Shown: piece after piece, positions 10,315 to 21,875 of the stretch
Numbering within the stretch: the first letter of the stretch is position 1
Layout of the letters: every line of letters starts with the position of its first letter
NCBI RefSeq assembly: GCF_933775445.1
Contig: NC_065876.1
Coordinates: forward strand, 28,210,001-28,274,000
Origin: Argentina anserina
Taxonomy: Eukaryota; Streptophyta; Magnoliopsida; Rosales; Rosaceae
Reading direction: 5' to 3'
DNA length: 64,000 nt
The notes under the pieces: model-generated
The model's input: the letters and a program-made list of their open reading frames with translations, nothing else
The model's database searches: none
What the model was told of the DNA's origin: nothing
Program-made: the position numbers and the translations under genes

Positions 10315-13300
10315 CCGCGATGCCCTCATCGCGCTTCATTGTATCGCTGGATCATGTCCTTGAACTACCAAAGCGTATTCTCGGACTCCCAGCTTGCTTT
10401 CGTATCGGGCAGGCCTCTCCACTTGATGAGGTACTCCTTGTAAATTGGTACGCCTCGACGTCGAATGATCCGATCTACAAGTACTTCATCGACTTCCTTG
10501 TCGAAGTTGGTGATTACCGCTGTTGGTGCCCGATGCGATATGCCCCTTGATGGGTCTTCCTCATCCTCATTGTATGGCTTCAACATACTAACATGGAAGA
10601 CCGGATGTATCTTTAACTTGGGCGGGAGGTTGCGCTAGTATGAAACTTTACCGATGCGCTTGATAACTTCAAATGGCCCTTCATACATGCGGATCAAGCC
10701 TTTGTGCACCTTCCTAAAGGCCTTGAACTGCTGCGGAAAGAGTTTCACAAGTACAAGGTCTCCTTCCTTGAATTCGACATGCCTCTTCTTTTTGTCCGCC
10801 CACTTCTTCATCCTCTTGGCAGCCTTGTGCAACGCCGCTCGGGCTAACTCCTCTTGCTCATGCCATGACTTGGCGAACTTGAATGCGGCTGGACTCTTCC
10901 CTTCATAGTGAGTTGCAAGGGATGGAGGGGTAGTAGGCTGCTGTCCCAAAACGATCTCAAAAGGACTCTTGTTGGTGGCCTCACTTTGCTGCAGGTTGTA
11001 AGAAAACTGCGCCACATCTAGAAGCTTGGCCCAATTCTTTTGATTGGCACTCACGTAGTGCCGTAAGTATAGCTCCAAGAGAGCATTGACGCGCTCCGTT
11101 TGACCGTCGCTTTGTGGATGGAAGCTTGTTGAAAAGTTCAAGTCTGACCCCAACATCTTGAACAACTCCGTCCAAAATCTCCCCGTGAAGCGCGGGTCTC
11201 TGTCGCTGACAATGTTCTTTAGAACTCCCCAAAGTTTGACTACATTGCGTAGGAATAGCCTTGCTGTCTCCTCCGCTGTGCAGTCGGCTTATGCGGCCAT
11301 GAAGGTTGCATACTTGCTAAATCTGTCAACGACCACAATGATGCTCCCAAACTGCTCGGACTTCGGCAGGCAAGTGATGAAGGCCATAGAGACACTCTCC
11401 CATGGTCTCTCGGGTATGGGTAAGGGGTCAAGCAAGCCCCCCGGCTGCTGGTGGACTACCTTGTCTTGTTGGCAAACTAGACATGTCCGTACATACTCTT
11501 CGACCCCGTCTCGCATCCTTGACCAATAATACATGGACTTTAACAAAGCAAGTGTGCGTTTCATACTTGGGTGGCCGGACAATTTGGAATCGTGGCATTC
11601 CTTAATATGCTCCCTTCGCAAGTTTCCCCACTTCGGTACGTAGATGCGGCAGCCTCTTGTATAGAGAAGGTCGTCGTCTAGCCAAAACATCAGGGTTTTT
11701 CCTTCCTCCACTAAGGTGATGAGGCTTTGTGCTTGAGGGTCTACCCTTAGTCCCTCTTGGAAGTAGCTTATTGCTACGTTTTCGGTCATGATCACAAACT
11801 TGGTCCCAAGCAAGTAATGTCACCACACTCGAAGGCAATGGATGACGACAGTCATCTCCTTCTCTTGTACGGTGTAGCGCCGCTCCTTGTCATTAAGCTT
11901 CCGACTCTCATAAGCAATTGGATGCCCTTCTTGCATGAGTACTCCGCCTATGGCAAAGTCGGAAGCATCGATGTGCACCTCATATGGCTTGGCATGGTCC
12001 GGTAGGCTAAGTACGGGTTCCTCGCATATCGCCTTCTTCAAGTCTTCAAAGGCTTCTTGACACTTTGTTGTCCATTCCCATGTCTTGTTCTTCTTGAGAA
12101 GGTCGGTTAATGGTGCAGCCCTCGCCGAGTATCCCTTGATAAAGCGGCGATAATAGTTAACTAGCCCAAGAAAAGATCTTAAGTCATGTACCTTGGTGGG
12201 TGGCTCCCATTCTTGGATGGAATGCACCTTGCAATCCTCCATCATAAGCTTACCGTCCTTGATCTTGTGCCCCAAGAACGACACTTCCGGCTTAGCGAAT
12301 GAGCATTTCTCCATCTTGATGTATAGCTGGTTTTCCCTCAAAACCCTAAGCACTTCCTGCAAGTGCTCCACATGCTCCTACATGGTCTTGCTATACACCA
12401 CTATGTCGTCCAAGTAGACGACCACAAACCGATCAAGGTAGGGGTGGAATAACTTGTTCATCAAGGTGCAAAATGTCGCCGGTGCATTAGTTAGACCAAA
12501 AGGCATGACCAAGAATTCATAAGATCCATACCTTATGATGCATGCGGTCTTCGGCTCATCTCCCTCCGCAATGTGCACTTGGTAGTACCCCGAACGAAGA
12601 TCTAACTTTGAGAAGTAGCGTGCATGACCCAATTGATCAAAGAGATCGGCAATGAGAGGGATAGGGTACTTGTTCTTTACCGTGATCTTGTTCAGCGCCC
12701 TATAGTCGATGCACATGCGTAGAGATCCGTCCTTCTTGTTTTGGAACAACACCGGGGCACCGAACGGGGCTTTCGAGGGTCTAATGAACCCCGCGTCCAA
12801 AAGCTCCTTCAATTGCCTCCTTAGCTCCGCTAACTCCAGCGGCGCCATGCGGTATGCACCCATGGCTGGTGGTTTTGTCCCTGGTTCCAACTCGATTTCG
12901 TGGTCGATCTCTCTCCTTGGGGGTAGTTTCTTGGGCAGCTCCGCGGGTGATACATCCTTGAACTCCTCAAGAACTGCAGCTACCTCCTTAGGGATGTCAT
13001 CTTGTGGCCTTGGCTCCTCGTCATCGAACTCACTAAGGATGGTCAAGTAGCTTTCCTCTTCCCTCTTGATGCCTTTTTTGAATTGCAATGCCGACAAGAA
13101 CTTGATGTCTTGCTTTGCTCCTCGGGTTGTTGGCACCACACACGACCTCTCACCATCCATAATGCATAAGCTGTTGGCGAATGGCACCGGGAATGCCTTG
13201 ACTTGATCGTGAAACTCCAACCCCAAGACTACCTTGTAATCATCCATCGGTACAATCGAGAAGTCTAGGTTCCCACACCAAGCTCCCACGCTTGTCTTGA

Positions 13301-13394
13301 CTCCTCGAGCTACTCCTTGTATTGGGCGGGCAGGTGAGTTAACCGCCTTAATGGAACCTCCTCCATTTGTTGCCTTAAGTCCAAGAACCAGATT
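10315..13394 (-). pseudogene. Gypsy pol pseudogene (protease end, RT, RNase H, integrase, chromodomain)
   Basis: Frame fragments read in order. At 13394-12378 lie the protease tail ([11 protein letters not shown]), RT palm words [13 protein letters not shown] and [13 protein letters not shown], and the catalytic YLDD near 12410. The frame resumes after a TAG at 12380-12378 with the thumb and [14 protein letters not shown], then TGA at 11822-11820. Next comes a shortened RNase H to integrase junction, the integrase H-H-C-C finger ending CLVCQ, and the core ending HPQSDGQTE. At 10500-10375 is a chromodomain (EYLIKWRGL, then W and a TAG). Several stops are single-base changes, such as CAG to TAG. 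The chromodomain marks a chromovirus, which in other plants steers integration into heterochromatin. Confidence 0.85.
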
Positions 13395-13409
13395 TCTATG
13401 GTGTAACAG

Positions 13410-16400
13410 GTCAAGATCATCATATAGTAGGTGAAGCTACTCCTACAGCCTCTATAGCTAATCGTTGTAAGATTGGTATGGCTTTAAATATTTCTAACTT
13501 TGTTAGTTCTGATACATGGATTATTGATTCTGGTGCTTCAGATCATATGACTTATGATAAATCTTATTTTGCTAAATTATATCCTCTATCAGTATCATAT
13601 GTTACTAATTCCAAAGGAAAGACATTTCCAGTTTTAGAAAAAGGGTCAGTCCGTATCACTCCCACAAAAGAGCTTCTTAATGTGTTATATGTGCCGGACT
13701 TGTCTCATCATTTGATATATGTTCCACTGTTGAATACTGAATCTAAATACGTTGTGACCTTTTATCCCATGTATGTGATTTTTCAGGATCTTCTCACTAG
13801 GGAGTTAATTGGTTGGGGGTATCTGAGGGGCAGGTTGTTCCATCTGGATCAAACATACGCAGGAGAGAAACCAGGAGCACAATTTCGTGCTGCCATGACA
13901 TTGACATCATATAAGCTAAGTGAAGTTTGGTTATAACATCGTCGTTTAGGGCATCCATCTTTTAGTCCTATAAAAAAATACATGCTTACTTTGTTTATTG
14001 GTGTGGATGAGTCAGTTTTACGTTGTAAAACATGTGTTTTGGCCAAAAGCCACCGTACTACTTACTCTTCTAGTATTTCCAATAAAAGTGTCATTCCTTT
14101 TGAGCTTATTCACTCTGATGTTTGGGGACCCTCTAGAGGAAAAATCACCATTTGTTTGATATAGCTTGCTCTGTTCTCTTTAGTGCTCATATGCCTAAAT
14201 ATTTTTGGGGCAATGTTGTCTTAACCTCTTCCCACCTCATCAATCGTCTTCCGTCTAGTGTCATGTGAGTTTAAATTCCCTTTGAGGTACTTGCATCCCA
14301 TATTTCCTTATCTTCATTTCACAATCTTCCTGCCACGTGTCTTTGGTTGTGTTACTTTTGTTCATGTACCTAAAAACAAAGATCTAAGTTGGATACTCGG
14401 GCACTGAAATATGTGTTTGTTGGATATGGAGGACATCAGAAAGGGTACAAGTGTTATCACCCTCCTACTAGATGTTACTTTATTTGAGGATACGAGCTAT
14501 TTTATCTCTTCTGATACAACTCTTCAGGGGGAGCATTCATATTTCGAAGAGCTATATCATGAAGAAGGGGGAGGAATTAGAAGAAGTCATTCAGGAGAGT
14601 GAAACTTTGACGAATCCAATTGAAATTATTAACTCATCAACTCTCAAAGAACATTCAGATTGTGAGCCTCCAAACATCCAGGTACCAGAACCGGCCCCTC
14701 ATGTCATCACTCTTACCCCTGACTCACATCTCCCTGGTACTGAAGATCATACTCAAGAGGTTAGTCTGTCTACTGATATCAGTGGTAGTGAGTCTAACAG
14801 TGGTCAATATGTGTTACCAAATAGGTCTACTTGTGGTCAGTCAGCTAAAAATATGAACCTACTATACAAGCGAGATCTAAGTATCCAGTAGCCAATTATA
14901 TGTCCACTAGAAGAATATTCAAGTCATATGAATCATTTGTTAATCAAATATTTGTTGTATCAGTACCTAATAAAGTGCAGGATGCATTGGATGACCCAAA
15001 ATGGAGGAAGAGATGGAAGCGTTGCAGAAGAACAATACATGGGAACTTGTTCCTCCACCAAATGAAAAGAAGGCTGTAGGTTGTCGCTGGGTGTATACAT
15101 GGGAACAATAATGCCGATGGATCAGTGAGCCGGTATAAAGCACGACTTGTAGCAAATGGGTTCAGTCAGACATATGGTATAGATTATGATGAGATATTTG
15201 CTCTCGTTGCTAAAATGAATACTATTCAGGTCCTACTCTCATTGGCTGCAACTTCAAACTGGCTACTTCGGCAATTTGATATCAAGAACACATTTCTTCA
15301 TGGAGAGTTAACTGAAGAGGTATACATGAGTCTTCTACCTGGATATGTAGCTGCATCACCTGGTAACTTTGTCTGCAAATTAAGAAAATCCGTATATGAC
15401 CTCAAACAGTCACCTCGTGCTTGGTTTGAAAGATTCTCACAGTTCATACGGAAGGTTGGTTACAAGCAGAGTAATTCAGACCATACTTTGTTTCTCAAAC
15501 ATCAATAAGGAAAAATTACAACCTTAATTATCTATGTTGATGATATGGTAATAACTGGCGATGACACTGTGGAGATGGAAAGATTACAAAAATAGTTAGC
15601 CTCTGAGTTTGAGATGAAGGACTTGGGTGAAATAAGGTACTTCTTAGGCATTGAGGTAGGTAGGGGAAGTGAAAGGATGTACTTGTGTCAGAGAAAGTAC
15701 ATCCTCGATCTACTGGCAGAGACATGTATATTAGATTGCACACCTGTTGACACTCCTATTGAGAAAAATCATCATTTAGCAGAATATCCAGATCAGATAT
15801 CTATTGATCGAGCTCGTTATCAGAGACTCATTGGGCGATTGATTTACTTAACTCATATTAAACCAGATGTTGCATATGCAGTAAGTATGGTGAGTCAATT
15901 CATGCATAATCTGAGTGAGGATCACATAAATGGTCTTGTGAGAATTTTAAGGTACTTGAAGTCAGCTCCGGGGAGAGGAGTGATGTTTTCTAAACACAAC
16001 AATATTCTTGAAGTATGTGGCTTCACAGATGCAAATTAAGCTGGAAATATCACAGACAGACGGTCAACATTAGGTTACTTCACATTCGTGGGAGGAAATT
16101 TGGTTACATGGAAGAGCAAGAAACAAACAGTTGTGGCATGATCCAGTGTGGAAGCTAAGAACAGAGGTATGGCTCATGGTGTGTGTGAGCTACTATGGCT
16201 GAGAAACTTGTTACTTGATTTGGGTGTCAAATTAAAAAGTATCATGAAACTGTATTGTGACAAACGAGCAACAATTGATATGTCACATCCAATACAACAT
16301 GATCGCACTAAACATGTAAAAGTTGATCGTCACTTCATAAAAGAAAAGCTAGATGCCAATCTCATAGCTTTCATTTTGTTCCCATACAAGAGCAGCTGAC

Positions 16401-16485
16401 AGATATATTAACAAGGTGTTTCCAGAAAAACGTTTTATGATTAACTTAGTAAGTTGGACATGATTGATGTGTATGCGCCAACTTG
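13410..16485 (+). pseudogene. Copia pol pseudogene
   Basis: At about 13505-13550 TWIIDSGASDHM holds the aspartic protease DSGA. HRRLGHPS follows a stop at 13934 and marks the pre-integrase domain. ELIHSDVWGPS at about 14100 starts the integrase core, which is then truncated. The RT begins KARLVANGFSQTYGIDY at about 15137, with catalytic YVDD at about 15535. RNase H runs from about 16000 to 16485 with stops in place of normal residues. More than eight stops and frame changes occur, so no functional polyprotein is possible. Confidence 0.85.
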
Positions 16486-16493
16486 AGGGGAAG

Positions 16494-16768
16494 TGTTAAA
16501 GATGAGCATGCTAATGTGAAATAACATAGCACACCAACAAGAAGTGACATCAACCATAGCACACAATCCTTGACATACAAGCATACAAATCTTTACTATT
16601 GACAAAACTATCAATGTCTTCAATGCATCAATAAATTCTCAATTGTATATTGGTAGAATAGTTGTACTATCATCTGTATATAAGAGCATCACCATAAGTT
16701 TGTAATAAATAGTTGAATATCAAGTATATATATACAACAATTCTGATTTTAATCTCTCTTGATTTCAT
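16494..16768 (+). repeat. Copia 3' LTR (outer end uncertain)
   Basis: It begins TGTTAAAGATGAGC directly after the purine tract. TGTATATAAGAGC near 16675 is a TATA box and AATAAATAG lies downstream. The 3' end could be at ...TACAACA (16740) or at ...TTTCA before SAR1-derived sequence at about 16769. Confidence 0.6.
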
Positions 16769-17400
16769 CTAGTTTAACTGATGCAAATGACAAGAAAAGG
16801 TTTGATGAATCCAAGAAGGAACTAGATGCACTCCTTTCTGATGAAACCCTTGCATGTGTCCTATTTCTAATATACTGGCGAACAAGATTGACATACCATA
16901 TGCTGCCTCGATCAGAAGATGAATTGTGATACCACCTTGGACTGACCAACTTCACCACAGGCAAGGGGAAGGCAAACCTAGCCGACTTAAATGTCCGTCT
17001 ATTAAAGTCTTCATGTGCAGCATTGTACGTAAAATGGGCTTTGGTGATGGTTTTAAGTGGCTCTCTCAATACTTTAATGAAGTAGGTTCAAGGATGGTTG
17101 ATGAATTTATGTTCTGGAAGCTCCTGAATTTAGGTGTAGCTTACTCTCTCCTGCTTTGTCTAGGCTCTTAGAGTGTTTTAAACCCAATCTTCTGTCAGGA
17201 ATGTTGTTCGTTCTATATTCTCAGTCATTCTCTTCTCTGCATACATAAACTGTTAGATTTGAGGGTTTTTCTTTTAATGGAGAATGCTGCTAAAGATCCT
17301 CGTAGCTTGGAGGTTGTTAGGTACAAGATATTCAACAGAAAAAAAAAAAACCGATCGTAAAGCCAAAATTTGATACATTATTGCTTGCCATTACCTAGCT
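16769..17400 (+). pseudogene. SAR1 GTPase pseudogene, copy 1 (last exon and 3'UTR)
   Basis: The plus strand reads TDANDKKRF, ESKKELDALLSDE, then, after frame slips, LGLTNFTTGKGKANLAD and MCSIVRKMGFGDGFKWLSQY. These match the C-terminal third of the COPII coat GTPase SAR1, which starts ER vesicle budding. At least two frameshifts (around 16885 and 16985) break it, and G1-G3 nucleotide-binding motifs are absent because upstream sequence is replaced by the Copia LTR. About 300 bases of apparent 3'UTR follow and are shared with the copy at 36.4 kb. Confidence 0.8.
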
Positions 17401-17633
17401 ACTATCCATCTTATAGCTTTTTGTAAAACTGTTCGAGCTGATAATTTATTTCCAAGCAGTTGAACAGTTATTGTTTTCTCACCTGTAAAGAGGCTAGATT
17501 TTCTCAAATTTTTGACCTTTAGTCCCTTTACAAATCTAACCCTGAGGGTGTCCGGGTGATTCAGATTTTCCAAATCAAGTAGTTTGGCAATGGCAGCTTA
17601 GTTATAGAAACTGGGGAGTGTATTGTGTGCTCT

Positions 17634-18364
17634 AGCAGTGTGTGCACACTAGCACAATTTAGTGCTTTAGATGACACGTGGTTTCTAACTTTTGATATCA
17701 AATTAATACTCTATTTTAAGTTTTTATTTTTACCCTCTTATTCATCATTCTCTCACCCTTATCTGGGTTTATGATCGTCGGTCATCGTGCCAAGCAACAA
17801 TGATCAGCATTAATTAGCAGTGATCTTCAATCTGCATCTACTTCAACAAATTAACACAATAATCACTTAGGCAATGAAATTATAGTGGCGATTTTCAAAC
17901 TAGTCCTCGTTAGTCATCCATCTCTCTCTCTCTGATCTTCAATCTGCATCTACTTCAACAAATTAACACAATCATCACTTGGGCAATGAAATTATAGTGG
18001 CGATTTTCAAACTAGTCCTTGTTAGTCATCCATCTCTCTCTCTCTCTCTCTCTCTCTCGGCTTGGCTGTGTGACTGTTCGGCTCACCGGAGAAGATCGAT
18101 TGAGGTATATGTCTTGTGGTAGAAGAGCTTTGCTGAGTGGAACTGTGAATGTTTGAAATGTCTCACAGATCAAATGAAGAAAAGGATGATGAGAATGATG
18201 GTCCGGCAATGCCGTTATCCGACTAATCCGAGAAATGATGCCCAGAGAGAGACGAGATTTAATTCCATAGGGAGAGAAAAGGGGGCAAACGAGTAATCTA
18301 ATTTCAAAATAAATAATTATGGAAAAACCACCTGCCACATATATATTGTCTGGTGTGCATACAT
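17634..18364. mobile_element. MITE-like element with diverged inverted ends
   Basis: The left end (TGTGCACACTAGCACAATTTAG...CACGTGG) and the inverted right end (TGCACACCAGACAATATATATGTGG) match over an interrupted ~45 bases, and weaker inverted similarity continues inward. No coding frame or clear target duplication was found, so the limits are approximate. It ends about 100 bases from the XPB stop codon and may overlap its 3'UTR. Confidence 0.4.
17822..18050 (+). repeat. 111-bp tandem duplication with (CT)n ends
   Basis: The block starting GATCTTCAATCTGCATC at 17822 repeats at 17933 with only a few substitutions. Each copy ends in a CT microsatellite, longer in the second copy (18031-18058). 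Confidence 0.9.
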
Positions 18365-18459
18365 CGTTAAAACAGAAGGTGCATCGAATCCGTTTCCTAA
18401 AAACTGTTATGTTATGAGAAAATATACAAGATTTGTTACTCTATTCTTCCTCGATCTTC

Positions 18460-21400
18460 TCAGCCACGGCGTTGCTTAAACAAATGATGTCTCTTTGTCA
18501 GATCCCGTGGCTTACTCTTCATCTGTGCTTTGGAGTTCTTGTGTTTCGAAGTACTGCAACGCAGGTACCTCATTTAACAAATAAATAATATGTGCTTTGC
18601 CATGAATAATTATTATGATAACAAATAAAAGATAGAGCTCATTTAACTCTTACGATTGCGGCAAGAGAGAAAAATTATCAAGCATACCTGTATTCCATGT
18701 AAACTGTTCCATTAGCGCCTGACATCGAACTCATGGATCCTGAACTTCGATGCGCTTTCTGAAGGGCAATCTCATCAGCATCTTCTTCTAGTATCTCTAA
18801 GCCAACTTTGTCATCACCAACACTCAACACCTTTAAGCATTAAAACTGCCAGTATTATCCTTCAATAAGATAAAACTTATTTAGTTAAAAGCCTTAGAAC
18901 GATGCATGCAATATGGAAACCTTTGACAGTAGTGCAAGTTGGTCTTCAAGACGGTGATAGCTCAAATCAGCTCCTGATTCAGGAGGGGGCAAGCTTGTAA
19001 TGACCTGTTAATCGTAGAGATCAAAATGAGATACAACGTACGTACAAAACTATAACCATATATGTACACTTCGGGGAATATGGACTACCTTAAAACTATA
19101 ACCTTGATCAATCAAAAACTGCTGCCTTTTGGTGGAAAAGTACATCTCCTGCATTCAAATGGACGACTAACCGAATGTACGTCAAGCTTATAATTTTAGA
19201 ATTAAAAAAAAAAAGACATGTATGTATAAATAAGGATAGGGAATATGTCTACAATATCTTGAGGTTATAACATACCCTCAATTACAATTTTGAAAATCAA
19301 AATTAAAATTTTATTGAACTAAATTTACAATATTGAGAATAAAGTTACAACATGTGTTTTTATATATTTACAAATAACTAAATAAATTTACCACATTGAC
19401 AACTATTTGTTCATAATCTTATAAAACAGTGGGTGAAATAATTACAACGAATAAAACTATACTTACCTAAAACATTAACTTTGTCAACCTATTTACTATA
19501 ATGACAACAAATTTATTGTCATATTAATAAATAGGATATTGTAGACTTATTCTTTAAATATGGAGAAAATATATAAATAACAAGGGGCGAAATCGCATTT
19601 GAAAATTCTGTGGTGGAAGACTGGGGCAGCGGTTGGTGTGCCTCTATTAAAAGGTAGAGCTCCACATGATCGATGAAAACCAATTTTTGTTTTGTAGGAA
19701 AAGATCAAAGTAGAAGTTAAGAAGATAATAAATCTTATGAAACTAAGTGTCACCGGAGTTTTTATCTGGCTGTAACATAGTAGGAAATCTGCATTATTGA
19801 ATATTAAGATATGTTTTCATGTTACATATGTATTTATCTTTGCATTGTGTCACGTTGTGACAAAGCAAAGAGAGTCGTCATTTGTGTATTACTCTTTATT
19901 AGTTAGTGTTTTATTAAGTACTTATTTATAGAGATTTCTGATATTATTTAAGGTAATAAATGATTCAGATTTCACGTCCTCTTTGTATTCGACAGTTTCT
20001 TTAATAAAAACTTAAGAGAAACCGCATCAGCCCATTATTCAAAAAAAGAAGAAGATAATAAATGCAGACCTGAGTATCAGTTGACACAAGAGAATAAAAG
20101 AACGCATTGTACTCTTCTTTACCTCCTGCTATCCGATCCTGAGGTCTACCCTGGTTATCCAATGAAAAGTTAACTAACATGTTAGAAGCAAATTAAGATG
20201 TAATGACTATGCTTATATATATACGCAAATCGGATTCCCCGAATTTTTATGAAAGTAAAACTCCTCTTATCTCAAATGTACGTATCTCTGTACGTAGAAA
20301 GAAAACATGAAAAAAAAAGGAAGCACAAAGTCCAACCAGACATGCATGGTGTCCCCATACGTCCAAATGAAATTAAGTAGATGAACATGAACGTAAGTAC
20401 GTAACCTTGGCCCTCAAAATGCGTCCAAGACGCTGTGCTTCTTGACGCCTTGAACCAGCGTGTGATGATATTTGAATAATCACATTTGCCTCAGGAATGT
20501 CTATGGAATTATCACCCACCTAAAATAAAATTATTAAACCCCACTATGAGTTCAACTATATCATCTGCAAAAGTATTTCAAATCAAACGATAATAAAGCT
20601 CCACTTGTCAAGTAATTGACTTATGAACATGACTAGAACAGAGAATCAACAGTGAAAGTTATTTTAATAGCTAATTTAGCTGAGAATAAACTATTTTGAA
20701 AGCGATCTAAGAAGGAACTGTACTAAGTTTAATTAGCATTTTTTGAAATAGCTAGTTTAGATACGTTTAGAGCATTTTCAGCCGGTTGTCTATTATAGTT
20801 TTTAAGTTATTTAAGAGTGCATGTTTAGTTTTTTAAGAAAAATTGTAGATGTACCAGATTATCTGTTATAACTTTGTTTTAATTTTGAGATATCTCACTC
20901 ATTAGTTTTTCTAGTGAGATAACACAAATTTAAATATTTGAATTTAAAATATTCATTGTATAAAATTATATATAATTTATAAATAAACCCATAAATTTAT
21001 AACGTTTTTTAGATATGTAATAAATATTTTGAATTCAAATAAAGCTAAAATATAGTGAAATGACGTAGACGCATTTCTAAATTGGATAACTAAAATGACT
21101 TTTAAGCTATTTTAATTGAAATTTAACCCAAATATGATTAACATGTTACTAAAGATGCTTATTACTTATTTGATACTTCTTCTAGTCGGCTTTTCTGAGT
21201 TTTACTCTCTGCTAGGGAAACCCAGCTGAGAAATAGACCGAAAGTTTCCGTAACATGGTGACGGTGACTTCAAGAGACGCCGAGGCTATCAGTCAGCGAG
21301 GGATCAATATTGTGAAACAAGATTCTTTCTTTTACCTTTGTGGACGTTTGCTCTCTTAGAAGAAAACCCGTGAGGTTCCTTGACTTCATTTACAACAGCG

Positions 21401-21830
21401 CACGATCACAGTAATATAGGGTTTAAACTTTAAAGTAGAACATCTTGATCCGGGAAGATCGAGGAGCCCCAGAGTCTTTGTCAACATGTTCATGGACAAG
21501 GAATAGAACTCTCCATCGACGATCGGGTTCTCGGCGTGGACCTTGGTACTACGGTGGCTCTATGTCAGTGCTGGGGGTTTAAGATGGACTTGGTCCATTG
21601 ATCGTGGTAGCACTTAACCATTTGGAGCTATGGGTTATTGTGAAGGCTAGGGGCTGACTACTGACAAAGCCGGCTGTTGACAGTGCAATGAGTGCACCAG
21701 CACAGCTATGGCCGCAAATCAGAGAGCCCTAATTGTTTTACTAGATTGTTAAAAGTGTTTTAATTTCTGGAGAAAGAGGCCTCATACCAATGTATCCTAA
21801 TTATCCTTCTTCACATTCTCCACCATTATT

Positions 21831-21875
<45 letters not shown>

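Larger units (their letters stand above)
9841..13394 (-). mobile_element. 5'-truncated Ty3/Gypsy chromovirus
   Basis: In minus-strand order the element holds the protease end, reverse transcriptase, RNase H remnant, integrase, chromodomain, polypurine tract (10309-10298) and a 3' LTR. Gag, the protease active site and the 5' LTR are missing, because homology stops at about 13394 where Copia sequence of opposite orientation begins. Several in-frame stops show it is dead. Confidence 0.85.
13395..16768 (+). mobile_element. 5'-truncated, decayed Ty1/Copia element
   Basis: Starting inside gag/protease, the plus strand carries in order protease, GAG-pre-integrase, part of integrase, reverse transcriptase and RNase H, then a purine tract (TTGAGGGGAAG, 16483-16493) and an LTR starting TGTTAAAGATG at 16494. 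The 5' LTR and most of gag are gone. The integrase is internally deleted around 14160-14270. Confidence 0.85.

Noticed and set aside
16749..17069. 106-codon minus-strand frame
   Set aside because: It is antisense to the SAR1 pseudogene; the same artefact recurs at the second copy (36275-36681).
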